Source of the DNA: Trichosporon coremiiforme
Taxonomy: Eukaryota; Basidiomycota; Tremellomycetes; Trichosporonales; Trichosporonaceae
Length of the DNA stretch: 64,000 nucleotides
Assembly: GCA_039545355.1 (NCBI GenBank)
Contig: BCJJ01000040.1
Coordinates: 44,802 to 108,801 of the forward strand
Direction of reading: 5' to 3'
Shown here: positions 1 to 10,800 of the stretch, piece by piece
How positions within the stretch are numbered: position 1 is the first letter of the stretch
Layout: every line of letters begins with the position of its first letter
The notes under the pieces: generated by a model
What the model was told of the DNA's origin: nothing
Database searches by the model: none
The model's input: the letters and a program-made list of their open reading frames with translations, nothing else
Program-made: the position numbers and the translations under genes

Positions 1-806
1 CTGCCCGGTTTATGATGAGTTCTAAACGTCTCTTGTTGTCGGAGGTGGTGGCGAGTGCATAGTTCAACGGAGCGTGGAGCTGCACGACGTGGCGATGCGA
101 CACGATGCTTGCTATGCATGCCTCACCGTCGCAGGAGTAGGGAACGATGAGTGGCCAGTATCCAAGACCAGCACAGCGACACCGACGGCCAGCATTCAGG
201 CACGTGCTGATCATTTCGTGCCGGACGAATCTGCGCCGAACTCCAGAAAAGTCCAACTCGTGACTTCGGCATGTTCTGTTGCCATTTCGTTAGCTCGTCG
301 GTATCTCCAAGCATCAACTCCGGCTCTACGCGTCACCTCTGGTATCTGTCCCCGCTAGCCCCGCTATAGCTTGTTCCAAGTTCGGCGGACAGCGATGCAC
401 CGGGGAGGATGACGGCCGCAGAAGTCTGATGGCGGCGACCACCGCCGAGGATTGATCGCAGGAGACCGCCGATCGCGATCAGCTGGGCCGTGCTACATGC
501 ATCCCCCACTTGCTTCTCCTGCACGCCGAAGCATATGATACAACTTGCACCGTTTCAGCAGAAGTCGTATGCATGAATCAGCGGCCTCCGCGGGGTGCGA
601 CTGGACAAGGTCGTTGTAGGCTTGGGGCATACCCGGTGACGGTGATAGCCGGTCGGTCATGTCCGCGCTGGCCTGTGCCGCCCACCAGTGGGCACTTTCG
701 TCACAAGCGTGTACTTAACCTTTACTCTTCTCCGCAACCTGTCCCAAGCGTCTCACGACCCCCCCCCTTGCACTCCCCCGACACTCGTTCCAAAACACAC
801 GACACA
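1..806. other. Intergenic / upstream region of the SDR gene
   Basis: No supportable gene is seen. The few short open frames (up to 94 codons at 74-358) have no recognisable motif and no splice partners. The last 150 bases before the ATG at 807 are pyrimidine-rich, as expected for a promoter or 5' leader of the following dehydrogenase gene. Confidence 0.5.
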
Positions 807-1679
807 ATGGCCCCCAAGGACATGGCTCCCGAGGTGATGCCCGAGCTCGGCGTTGACACCCTCTTCAACCTCCGCGGCAAGGTCGCCCTCGTCACAGGAG
901 GCGCTACCGGCATTGGCCGCATGATCGCGGCCGGCTACGTCCGCAACGGCTGCAAGGTGTACATTGCTTCGCGCAAGCTGGCGGACCTGCAGCGTGTCGC
1001 CGACTCGCTCAACCCGGTCGGCAAGGAGACTGGCGGTTCGTGCCATGCGATCCAGGCCGATGTCGGCGACAAGGCTGGATGCGACGCTCTCGCGGCCGAG
1101 ATCGCCAAGCGCGAGTCCAGCCTCGACATTCTCGTCAACAACTCGGGACTCTCGTGGGGCGCGCCCCTCATCGACTTCCCGGAGAAGAACGGATGGGACA
1201 AGACGTTCGCCCTCAACGTCAAGGCCCAGTTCTACCTCACCGTCGCCCTCCTCCCCCTCCTCGAGAAGGGCAAGGACAATGTTCGCCCCGCGACCGTGAT
1301 CAACATCGCCTCTGTCGCCGCCATCTCGCCCCAGGCCGAGGGAGCCCTCTCCGCCCCTGGCTCCGGAACTTACTCTTACCAGCCGTCCAAGGCCGCCTCC
1401 CTCCACCTCACCAAGGTGCTCGCTGCTTCGCTCGCCCCGAAACACGTTAATGTCAACGTCATCCTCCCCGGTGTCTTCCCCTCGCGCATGACCTCGTTCG
1501 GTCTCCAGAACTCCGAGGACGCCCTCGTCGCCAACCAGCCCACTGGTCGTGTCGGAACCAGCGAGGACATGGCCGGCACTGCCCTCTTCCTCGCCTCGCG
1601 TGCGGGTGCTCACTGCACCGGTACCGCCATCACTGTCGACGGCGGATCGGTCCTCGGCCGTGTCGGCGCCAAGCTCTAA
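807..1679 (+). CDS. Short-chain dehydrogenase/reductase (SDR)
   Basis: Intronless 290-residue protein of the classical SDR family, which reduces or oxidises carbonyl/alcohol groups with NAD(P)(H). The cofactor motif TGGATGIG lies at about residues 29-36, the structural LVNNSG motif near 110, the catalytic serine in INIASVAA near 165 and the catalytic YxxxK as YQPSK near 190. The C-terminal ITVDGG stretch is typical of 3-oxoacyl-ACP-reductase/RhlG-like members. The open frame continues upstream to 510, but that part is low-quality sequence; I chose the ATG at 807 because the SDR fold begins soon after it and it follows a CACAA-type leader. The substrate cannot be told. The gene is convergent with the MDR gene, with a 175-base gap. 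Confidence 0.93.
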   Translation: MAPKDMAPEVMPELGVDTLFNLRGKVALVTGGATGIGRMIAAGYVRNGCKVYIASRKLADLQRVADSLNPVGKETGGSCHAIQADVGDKAGCDALAAEIAKRESSLDILVNNSGLSWGAPLIDFPEKNGWDKTFALNVKAQFYLTVALLPLLEKGKDNVRPATVINIASVAAISPQAEGALSAPGSGTYSYQPSKAASLHLTKVLAASLAPKHVNVNVILPGVFPSRMTSFGLQNSEDALVANQPTGRVGTSEDMAGTALFLASRAGAHCTGTAITVDGGSVLGRVGAKL

Positions 1680-1854
1680 GCGAGCCTGCAGAACGAGTCG
1701 GTTAAAACGTAGGAAGTCATGTAACAATAATCTGGTATACACATACATTCGGAATGATACTGACACAGCTACACCGGTGCTCTTCAACCTTTACTGACAC
1801 TGTCTATTGATTAATGACTGTCACGGGACTGAAACTCACGACACTCTCGACGAA

Positions 1855-3534
1855 CTAGTAAGCCTTGGGATCAACCTTGACGAGAACCTTGCCGGCAGCA
1901 TGGCCCTGGCAGAGGTGCTCGTACGCGGCGCGCGCATGTTCCCACTCCCACACACTGTCAACGACGACCTTGACCCTGCCCTGGGCAAGATAGTCCATGA
2001 CGCGCTGCCGATCCAGCAGCGAGGGCTTCATCATGCTGACCCCCTTATAGATCCTGCCGGTGCCGCCAAGCCAGCGGCTGACGGGCCAGTACTCGTTCGC
2101 CTTCATCTTGATGACGGCGCGGACAAAGTCGACGGCCCAGAACGAGGGCGGGCGCACGCCGACGCTCTCGTACACGCCATGCGGGGCCAGGTACGCCGCA
2201 CACCCGGTGTACAGAGCCTGCACGCCGAGACAGTCAAAGGCGAAATCGAAGGGGGCGCACGCAGCGCCCAAGTGTGTGGCGAGGGAGGGGTAGATGGTGT
2301 AGTCGACCATCTCGTCTGCGCCCAGGTTGCGCACGAGGTCGAAGTTCTTCGCAGACGTCACCGCCGTCACGTGCACGGGCTTGCTGAGCGTCTTGAGCAG
2401 CTGCAGGAGCAGATGGCCGATGCCCCCACTCGCCGCGTTGAGGAGGACACGGATGGGGCGCGTAGCGGAGCCATTGCTTGCGCCGACGAGGTTCATCAGA
2501 TTCGACTGGGCGAGGAGCGGCTGCGTCTCCTCCGCACTCGCAGCGGCGTCCCTGGAACCGTCGACGTGGGACGTATTCTTGGCGGGGGTGCCGTTCTTCT
2601 GACCAGCGGGCTCGATGGGATGAGCGGCGGGGTCGAAGTCGAGAATGCCCGATTGGCGGAGCATCGCGTCAGCCGTCATGCCCGCCAGGAGGACGCTGGA
2701 GGCGGACTTGAGGTCCACGTGCGAGGGGACGCGCACGCAGTACTTGGCCGGAACGGCGATGATGGCTTGCAAAGCGCCGATGCCGGTCGGAAGGGTGAAA
2801 TCGGCGGGGAGCATACCGGCCACGCGGTCGCCGCGCTTCCACTGGGCCGTGGTGTCGGCCGCGGCGGCCGTCTTGGTCTTGTCCTTCTTATCCTTCTTCT
2901 TGGACTTTTCAGACTCGTCCTTGCCCCCCTCATCGGAGGAGGAGGAGGAAGAAGAAGAAGAAGACGACTTGGAGCCGGACTCGTGCTGGGGCTGGGGGTT
3001 GGCCGCCTCAGGCAAGTTGACGGGCTCGATGTGCTCCGCCTCGAAAGCCGGGTTGACGCGAACAGCCATTGCGGCCGCCTTGGCCTCCGCAGCCGTCGAG
3101 GGCGGATAAGGGCGTGGGGAGGGGGGCGCATCAGGTGCCTTCTTCATCCACTCCGCACCATCCTTGGCCCCCTTGGCGGCCATCATCGCATTCTCGTCCG
3201 GACTCCAGGCATCGAGGACCTCGCCTGCAAACTCCATCTCGGGCACTGCCTCCCTCTGCCGCATGGCGGGGGGCACGAGGGTCATTTGGAAGATTGAGCC
3301 GGGGTTCAGCCCTGCGTACTGCACGGAGATGAGGAGCCAGGACTCGTAGATCCCCACTGCCTGCGCGAGGGGGAGGGGCGGGGGGAGCATGGGCGTCGGC
3401 ACGACGGTCTCGTTCAGGACCGTGCTGGGGAGGCCGCGGAATTGGTACTTCCACGCATGGGTGCGTGCGCTGTGGGCGGGGTTGGGCAGAGTCGGGACCC
3501 AAGGGAGGGCGATGTGGTGCTGTGGAGTCGACAT
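1855..3534 (-). CDS. MDR-superfamily NAD(P)-dependent oxidoreductase with low-complexity insertions
   Basis: Single-exon 559-residue protein. Its core resembles quinone oxidoreductase/RTN4IP1-like members of the medium-chain dehydrogenase superfamily: an N-terminal GroES-like part (GDRVAGMLP, near residue 240) followed by a Rossmann domain with LLNAASGGIGHLLLQ near 365-380 and a conserved YESVGVRPPSF-like region. Family members are usually about 330-370 residues; the excess is explained by a Ser-run plus Asp/Glu/Lys-rich insert at about residues 190-235 and a second polar insert at about 300-350. I chose the start MSTPQHH at 3534; an upstream in-frame Met at 3561 would add nine residues. Substrate unknown; zinc ligands are not obvious, so it is probably a zinc-free enzyme. 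Confidence 0.88.
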   Translation of the reverse strand: MSTPQHHIALPWVPTLPNPAHSARTHAWKYQFRGLPSTVLNETVVPTPMLPPPLPLAQAVGIYESWLLISVQYAGLNPGSIFQMTLVPPAMRQREAVPEMEFAGEVLDAWSPDENAMMAAKGAKDGAEWMKKAPDAPPSPRPYPPSTAAEAKAAAMAVRVNPAFEAEHIEPVNLPEAANPQPQHESGSKSSSSSSSSSSSDEGGKDESEKSKKKDKKDKTKTAAAADTTAQWKRGDRVAGMLPADFTLPTGIGALQAIIAVPAKYCVRVPSHVDLKSASSVLLAGMTADAMLRQSGILDFDPAAHPIEPAGQKNGTPAKNTSHVDGSRDAAASAEETQPLLAQSNLMNLVGASNGSATRPIRVLLNAASGGIGHLLLQLLKTLSKPVHVTAVTSAKNFDLVRNLGADEMVDYTIYPSLATHLGAACAPFDFAFDCLGVQALYTGCAAYLAPHGVYESVGVRPPSFWAVDFVRAVIKMKANEYWPVSRWLGGTGRIYKGVSMMKPSLLDRQRVMDYLAQGRVKVVVDSVWEWEHARAAYEHLCQGHAAGKVLVKVDPKAY

Positions 3535-4291
3535 GGTGCACTGGCGTGAGAAGGTGTGCAATGGGGATGCACTGTCAGTGGGAATCAGTGGGACATGACC
3601 ATGGTTATATGCTCGGTGAGAGGGATGCAGAGCGGGATGTGGTGAAGCGACTCATGACACGACACACACAGCAGTGACGAACGCACCCGGCACGATGACC
3701 GGCACACTTGGTGCGATCCAAATCGGCTCCAAATCTGGGCACTCGGCATTCCACACGGCTGCTGTGTGGTGACGGGTCACCTGCCGATGAGCCGGTGTGC
3801 TCGCCGCAGTTTGTCCATGGACGTTGATGCTGTTCTATCGAGGTCCAAGAGGGCAACCAAGTGTGCGAGGAAGAGTGGGCTTCGATGCGGAACGCCCTGT
3901 CATCATTGCGGACTGTCCATTTCACGCGGCTCACGGCTGCCATGTCCGCTGTCATGCTGCTATCGACACGCCAGACGCCCTTGTCCGCTGTTGTGAGGTC
4001 AAGTCGTGCGTCAACCGTTGAAGGGCACCTGGTGCATCTCTGCGTCCTCCGTTTGTCGACCTGGGGTTAATACAGATTCAGAAATCGTGCCCTTCTCTCA
4101 ACCTCTTGTCCTTGCTGCGCTCGCCACCAGCCACGCGAAGCATCACGTGACAAAGGCTCGAGATGATGACGCGAGTCGCGTCGACCGTAATGTCGGCGAT
4201 GGGCGCGTATTGTTTTCGTCTGTTGGAGCTCTTGACCGAAGTGCGCTGTCGCCTGTACATACCAGCATCAATCACCCCGAAAACAACAAGA
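3535..4291. promoter_or_regulatory. Divergent promoter region between the MDR and CMR1-like genes
   Basis: This 757-base spacer separates two divergently transcribed genes. No open frame in it has recognisable content. It should hold the promoters and 5' leaders of both genes; I see no convincing TATA box. Confidence 0.4.
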
Positions 4292-6204
4292 ATGGACGAC
4301 GAAACTGCCTAGTAAGCTGACAGGAAGCCCTGAGCTGACATCAGCGAGCAAGAGCGGCGCGAGACGATCGCGGCGAACCGCGCCCTCCTGGCCGAGCTGG
4401 GGCTGAACGAGGGTGGGGCCGCGGCGATGGAAATGCCTAAGAAGCTGCCGAAGGCGAAAACGGCCTCGAACCCACGGAAACGCAAGGCGCCCACCGAGGA
4501 GGAGCCGCGGGCTACCAGACGCTCCGGGCGTATCGCTGGCGTCAAGGCTGATCCGGTAAAACTGGAGGAGTTCAGACAGGAGGAAGAGCGCGTGCGCGAG
4601 GAGCAGCGCGTGAAGGACCGCCGACTCCGCGAACAGGTCATGACGGTCGGGGAGCAGATGGAGGAGGACTCGGCACCCGTGGAGCAGCTGACCGAGCTGC
4701 TGAAGAACATGCCTGTGTGCGAGCGGCCGGACGCTAAGAGCGTGAAAGATGCGTATCCCGAGAAGGAGGGCGATAAGGAGCTCGAAAGGCTGAAGGATCA
4801 GTTCAAGGGCATGCACCTCGCTGCGAACAAGAAGGTCACGACTGAGCGCGTCTACACGATGCTCGTGCACCCTGACCCGAGGAAGAACCTCGTGCTCGTT
4901 GGCGACAAGTACGGCCAGCTCGGGATCTGGGACGCGCCGACAGGCGAGGACGCCGATGTCAAGGAGGAGAAGCCCGATGTCAAGAAGGAGGGCGGCGAGG
5001 AAGAGGAGGAGGAAGATGGCCCCATATGGCGCATGCAGGCGCACGCGAAAAACAGTATCAGCTGCATGAAGGTTGACCCTGCGAATGGGCAGAATGTGAG
5101 TTGCGCGCTTGTCTCGGCTCAACTGACAACCCCAGCTCGTCACGTCATCTTACGACTGCACGTTACGGCGGCTCGATTTCAGCACTGGCGTCTCGACCGA
5201 GATCTTCGCGTTCGAAGACGAGGACATGCTCATCAACCACTTCGACCTGGTCCCGAGTGGGCAGGAGGCGTGGCTCGTGGATAAGAACGGTGGCATCTCA
5301 CACGCGGACTTCAGGGAGAAGGGCGAGCGGAGACGATGGGAGGTGCAGGAGGCAGGAAGAGGAGCGAAGCTGGGCGGGTGCAGCGTGAACCGTGAGTATC
5401 CCACACCTTCTGTCTACAAGCTTCCAACGCGATGAGTCCAGCTGACAGCAGCACTCATGCCGCACCTCCTTGTAACGGCGGGCAACGACCAGCATGTCCG
5501 AATCTGGGACACGCGGCATCTGAAGAAATTGACGCCGAAATCGGTCGAGACGATCCTCCCGCCCAAACCTGAGGAAGGCAAGGAGTACATCGACACGCAC
5601 TGCGAGAGCTCGATCCCGTACGAGCGCATGCAGGGGTACATGGAGAGCAAGTCGGGCAAGGGACTGCTTCGCGCTTCGTATCAGCACGGCAAGTCGTGCT
5701 CAGCAGCATACTGGGATCCGTTCGGACGGCGCATCCTGACCACAAGCTACGACGACAAGTTGCGAGGTACGTGATACTCCCTTCCCTTGAAACCCACATT
5801 CACTGCTTTCCTCCTCTCTCGAAAAGCTTCCACATAGCCTGGAGTTCTAGCTAACACCAGTCTTTAACGTCAACCCCCAGCAACTCATGTTCGACACGCC
5901 CCTCCCGGCCGCGCAGTTCAAGCCCGCCAAGGCGATCGCGCACAACTGTCAGACGGGACGGTGGCTCACGATCCTGCGCGCGCAATGGAGCCAGAACACG
6001 GATTTTACGCCCCACTTCTCGGTCGGCAACATGAAGCGCCGTCTTGACGTTTTTGCGGCCGGCGGAGAGAGGATTGTGAGCCTGTGGAACGAGGCCGTAA
6101 CTGCTGTCCCGGCCGTCACTGCCGCGCACCCGGCGCATGTCGATCGTCTCGTGGGCGGTAACACGTCGGGAAGGATCCAGCTGTGGACTAGCGGAGCAGA
6201 GTGA
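4292..6204 (+). CDS. CMR1: WD40 DNA damage-binding protein, CMR1/WDR76 family
   Basis: Spliced model: exons 4292-4311, 4345-5095, 5136-5391, 5452-5766 and 5861-6204, giving 561 residues. The first 20-base exon plus a 33-base intron restores the conserved CMR1 N terminus (MDDETAYEQERRETI, then LLAELGL), which supports the start. A basic, Glu-rich N-terminal third is followed by WD40 blades such as LVTAGNDQHVRIWD and, at the end, GGNTSGRIQLW. An acidic run (GGEEEEEED) sits inside an early blade. Known family role: chromatin-associated factor at stressed replication forks and DNA damage. The intron 3 acceptor is a tandem NAGNAG (CAGCAG), so isoforms differing by one Ala are possible. It is convergent with eIF3k (241-base gap). 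Confidence 0.92.
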
Positions 6205-6445
6205 AGGGGGGAGAAAAAGGGAGAGTGTATCCTGTATCATTAGTGCTTTCTTGGTCATGCAGCTTCTTGATCTATCCGCCCAGTCCGTTCCGAGGGCACA
6301 TCATGTCCCACCGAGAGGTCCGACTTCCGTTGCCCGTCCCGAGTTCTACGGACCCACGTCCACCTGTTTTGAGTATCCCTCACACAACAGTAGAATACAC
6401 GATATGCATAGTGCATCTCTACTACTCGCCCCAGCGTGGAGCCGT

Positions 6446-7464
6446 CTAGAACGCCGCGGCGGAAATAAGCTTGGTGAGCTCTGTCGGTCAGCTTACGCCG
6501 GCACCTCTTCAACTCACGGTTCAGCTCGACCTTCTCCTTGACGACGCCAGCCTTAACGTCGTTGTCACCGTTACCCGGGATGGCGGCGATGTCGCCGTTG
6601 ATGGCCCATCCGTGGCTCTCCGCCCACTGCTTGACCTCGCCGTCCTTCAGGTTGAGCCAGCGCTGGAGCTGGGCGACCTTGACATTACGGAAGCTGGCGG
6701 CAATAGAGGAGGCAAACTCGTACCGGAACTTCTCCTCAAGTCCCTTGTGCGCGGGGAAGTAGCTCGGGTTCTCGCGCAGGATGCGCGCGGCGTCCGACGA
6801 GGAAGTGTACAGCGTCCAGAACTTGGTGAACTGGCACGTCCGCACGAGGTCGTGCAGCTGCTGCAGGAACGGCATCGTCTGCAGGAACGTCTCGTCCTCC
6901 GAGTCGATGTCCGAGAGGATCGCGCTCGGCTCACGCAGAAGAGAAAGGCACAGGTTGAAGTCCGGTCCGTGGACCGTCGAGGAGAGGGACTTGATCAGGA
7001 TGTTGAGGATGACGTCCGGGTTCGAGAGCTGGGGGTTGAACTGGTACCTGTGGAGTTAGCTTGGAACAGGTTTGTGAAGCTTGATCAGGTGCAAGGAAAG
7101 GTTCCGACGCCATCCGCGGAGGAAGGGCCGCAATCGAGAGCAGTCCGAGAGCGCCGAACGTCACCATTGCGTGCCGATCGCGCGGCGCCGATCACTCCCT
7201 CCACCGGGCTAGACTCACAGCTTGAGGATGGCGAGGTTGGCGAGGAGGTCGTACTCTCCGGTCTGGACCTGCTGGGTAAGGTAGTCCTCCATGAAGCCGA
7301 GGTTGGAAGGGTTATACCGGTCTGATTATCAGTTGCCGCTCAACGAAACCATCGTTCAACTCACCGACGCCGTGGATGAGCTCGTGGATGACCTCGGTGC
7401 GGGAGGCGGGAGTGTGCCACTCCTTGAGGTCCTGGACGGGGACGGGGGTCGAGGAGGTCGCCAT
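6446..7464 (-). CDS. Eukaryotic translation initiation factor 3 subunit K
   Basis: Spliced on the minus strand: exons 7365-7464, 7219-7321, 6518-7047 and 6446-6480, giving 255 residues, close to the usual length of about 220-240. Recognisable eIF3k landmarks are DRYNPSNLGFMEDYL near residue 35, YQFNPQLSN near 68, the LLxTCxFxxFW-like segment LVRTCQFTKFW near 125, and the CSN8/PSD8-type winged-helix part with LQRWLNLKDGEVKQW. The last tiny exon encodes QLTKLISAAAF and is joined by a 37-base intron; it recovers the expected end of the family. The subunit works in the eIF3 scaffold during cytoplasmic translation initiation. It shares a 377-base divergent promoter with dynactin p150. Confidence 0.93.
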
Positions 7465-7841
7465 TTTGAGATACGTGGTGGTGTGGTGTCTGGCGACTTT
7501 TGGGAGTGTTGAATCTGTCGAAGCGCTCGAGCTCGCTGGTCGTCTGCAGTGCTCACTCCGGCGACATTGATTGTTCGTCGACCCCCGCTGAAAACGGGAG
7601 CAGAACCTGCACCCACGACGTGCCTTATCAAAATCGGCCCTCCACTTTACACGTCTTTCCCCTGGCCACGTGGGAAGACGCGTCTGAGCGTTCACCGTAC
7701 GCGATCCACCCCCCGGCCAGCGGTATGCATCATCGACGACCCTGTCGCCGCTGTTGACGTTCCACCAACGACACACAACGACAACACCGATACGACACGC
7801 TCCGACTGTCTCGCTCCGACTACACCGACACAGCGGACGCA
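7465..7841. promoter_or_regulatory. Bidirectional promoter between eIF3k and dynactin p150
   Basis: The 377-base divergent spacer contains a palindromic CACGTG E-box at 7667-7672 and an AAAATCGGCCC element at 7630-7640 that recurs exactly upstream of the adenylate-forming reductase gene (45606-45616). No gene is seen inside. Confidence 0.45.
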
Positions 7842-10800
7842 ATGACCACGCCAGCGCCCGAGATCCCCCTCGGCGCCCGGGTGTCAGTCCAAGCCGGCAC
7901 CGGCTACGTGCGCTGGACAGGCGTCAACCCGGCCTTCAGCGCGGGACGATGGATCGGCATCGAGCTGTAAGCTGATGCGCTACATCTTCTAGCTAACCTC
8001 AGTGACGCACCAGCGGGCAAGAACAATGGTTCAGTACAGGGCGAGGTGTACTTCGAATGTCGGCCGAACTTTGGTGTCTTCGTCCGTCCTAGCCAGGTCA
8101 AGGTTCTCAACCCGAACCCCGCCAAGACGCGGCCGGGCACGCTCGCGAAGGCGGGATCGGGGTCGAGTGCGAGTAGAATGAGCAGCGGCACAGCGTCGCG
8201 CAGCTCGACCCCAGGGAGTAAGCCAAGTGTGTCCACGCCTACGAGAGCCACACCCACAAGGACGGCACCACGACAATCCGTCATCGCTCCGACACCACCA
8301 AGGGCTGGCAGCGCGGCCAGCGCAAGCAGCGCGACGGGTACGGCGAAGCGCACTGTTGCTGCTGGCGGTATTGCACGACCGAGAGCAAGCATCTCTGGTC
8401 CCTCCATCCGGCCACCAGTGGCAGGTGCGTCGTCTAGGAGACAGTCCACCGTCGGCGGCGTTGGGTCGGGGCTGACTGCGCCCACTGCTGGAGACAGTAG
8501 TCGGCGCACCTCGATGTCGGATCCGACAAGGCGTCAGTCGATTGCGTTGACAACACCATCCAGCGGCGCCGCGACGCCAGCGAGCGGACTCGCCCACCCG
8601 TCGCCGCGAGCTTCGGCCCTGGGTCTGCCTTCCCCGCAGCCTCGCGCGCTGAATCTGTCTCCACGTCCGCCCTCGGCACGTTCGACGAGTAGTATTCCGT
8701 CGCCCGTTCAGAAGGGCTCTGGTCTGCCGGCGCCTGCCGTGCATCGCCCGGCGATTGCGCGCCAGAACTCGAGCGAGGCAATGCCGCCGCCACCCTTACC
8801 TGCCCCGGAGCCCGTACACGCCCACGCCGAACCGCCGTCCCCGAACCACCTCACGTCGCCCCTCCCCATCGTGCAAACGCCCGCACAGTCTCCGACTGCC
8901 GAGGAGTACGATCTGGCGTCTCCGCCGCCGGAACCGGAACCTTCCCCGCCCGCGCCCAAGTCCATCCCCGCGTCACCCAACGCCTCGACGTCGCCGCTTC
9001 TCTCACCACGCCAAGCGCGAAAGCTGTCGGTGCGTTCGTCGAGCCCCGATCGCGAGGCTGCCGCCGCTGTTTTCGCGCAGAAGCGTGAGCTCGAGGAACT
9101 CCGCATCAAGGTGCGCCTGCTCGAGACGCGCCGCCACGAGGACCAGGAGCGCATCAATCACCTTGAGAGGGTGTCCAACGACGCTGACCAGTTACATGCT
9201 ATTCGTGCTAAACTGCAGAGTAAGTTGCCACTTGCGCCTCCAATAACTAACGGCAGCCAAATTCCAGGAACAGCAGCAAGCGCTCGGTAACGCCCAGCGC
9301 CAGTCGCGCGACCTGCAGTCTGAGAATGCGCACTTGGAGACTAAGATGGCCGAGTTCGTTGACCAGCTCGAAATGGCGACGCTCGACCGCGAGGTCGCGG
9401 AGGAGAAAGCTGAAGCTGCCGAGGCTGAGGTCAGCCGCCTGAACGAGAAGGTGCAGGAGCTCGAGTTAGAGGTTGCTGTGCTCAAGGAGGAGAACGCCGA
9501 GTACGAGCGCCCGATCGAGGGACTCGAGGGCGAGCGAACATCACTTGCGTTCGTCCAGCTTGAAAACCACAACCAGCGCTTGAAGGAGGCTCTCATCCGC
9601 CTTCGCGATCTGTCGCAGGACACTGAACGCGAGCACAAGACCAAGATCACGGAGCTCGAGAAGGAGCTCGGCTGTCAGCAGGACGTCTCCGCCCAGCTGG
9701 AGCTCGCTGAGGCCAAGCTTGCCAACTCTGAGGCTCAGGTTGAGGATCTGAAGCAGCAGCTCGACGATGCCCTCGGTGCCGAGGACCTTCTCGAGGAATT
9801 GACCGAGCGCAACCTCCAGATGTCCGAGAAGATCGAGGAAATGCGCTCGACCATCGAGGACCTCGAGGCGCTCAAGGAGCTCAGTGACGAACTCGAGGAG
9901 AACCACGTCGAGACGGAGAAGCAGCTCGAGGAGGAGATCACAATGCTCACGAACAAGCTCCGCGAGGAGGTGCAACGCGCGGTTGACCTCGAGGCTGTGG
10001 TCGTCGACATGGAGAGCACGATCAACCAGTTCCGTGAGCTCGTCGCCAACCTCCAGAGCGAGATCGATACCCTGCGTGTCCAGCAGGCGACGCAGGAATA
10101 CGAGTCTGCCACCGCCAGCAAGGCGTCGCAGGACCTGCTCAACCTCAACATGAAGCTCCAGTCTAGTGCTGCCAAGACGCTGCGCAAGACGGTCGACCTC
10201 GAGCTGAAGAAGCTCGAGGCCGCCCAGCTTACCGAGCACTTGCGCATTGTCCAGTCCTACCTTCCCGACGAGTACCTCGACACCGAGGTCGACTCGACCA
10301 CCGCTCTCCTCTTCTTCCACCGCGTCGCTTCCAAGGTGGAGATGCTCGCCAACGTCATCTCGAACGTCCACGGCCTTCCTGGTGCGCTCCACTCTGTCCA
10401 GTCCGAAGCCCTCGTCGGCATCTGCGAGCTCCGAGGCAAGCTCCGCGCATTCGCGATTCTCAACCGCCGCTTCGCCAGCGTCATGCGCCGTGCCTCGCCC
10501 GAGGACTACGGAGAGCTTGGCCGCGTCGTCTCTGAGCTGTCTGGCGTCGAGCCCCGTGTCGACGGCTGGGTCGCCATGGCCAAGGCTGATGAGTTCAATG
10601 AGGGCGACTGCGCTCGCGAGCTTGACGCTCTCATCAGCCAGTTCCGTCACCTGGCGGAGGTCATGTTTGATCGCGGCACGCGCGACGCCGGTGAGCGCCA
10701 GCTCGCCCTCGCGTACAGCTTCGAGGACGACCTGGACAACTTTGCCGCCGCCGTCGGCTTCGTCCGTGCCGCCATCAAGAGCCTTGTCGCTGACGGAGAC

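Noticed and set aside
510..806. N-terminal extension of the SDR gene
   Set aside because: In-frame but with no conserved content; the SDR fold starts after the ATG at 807.
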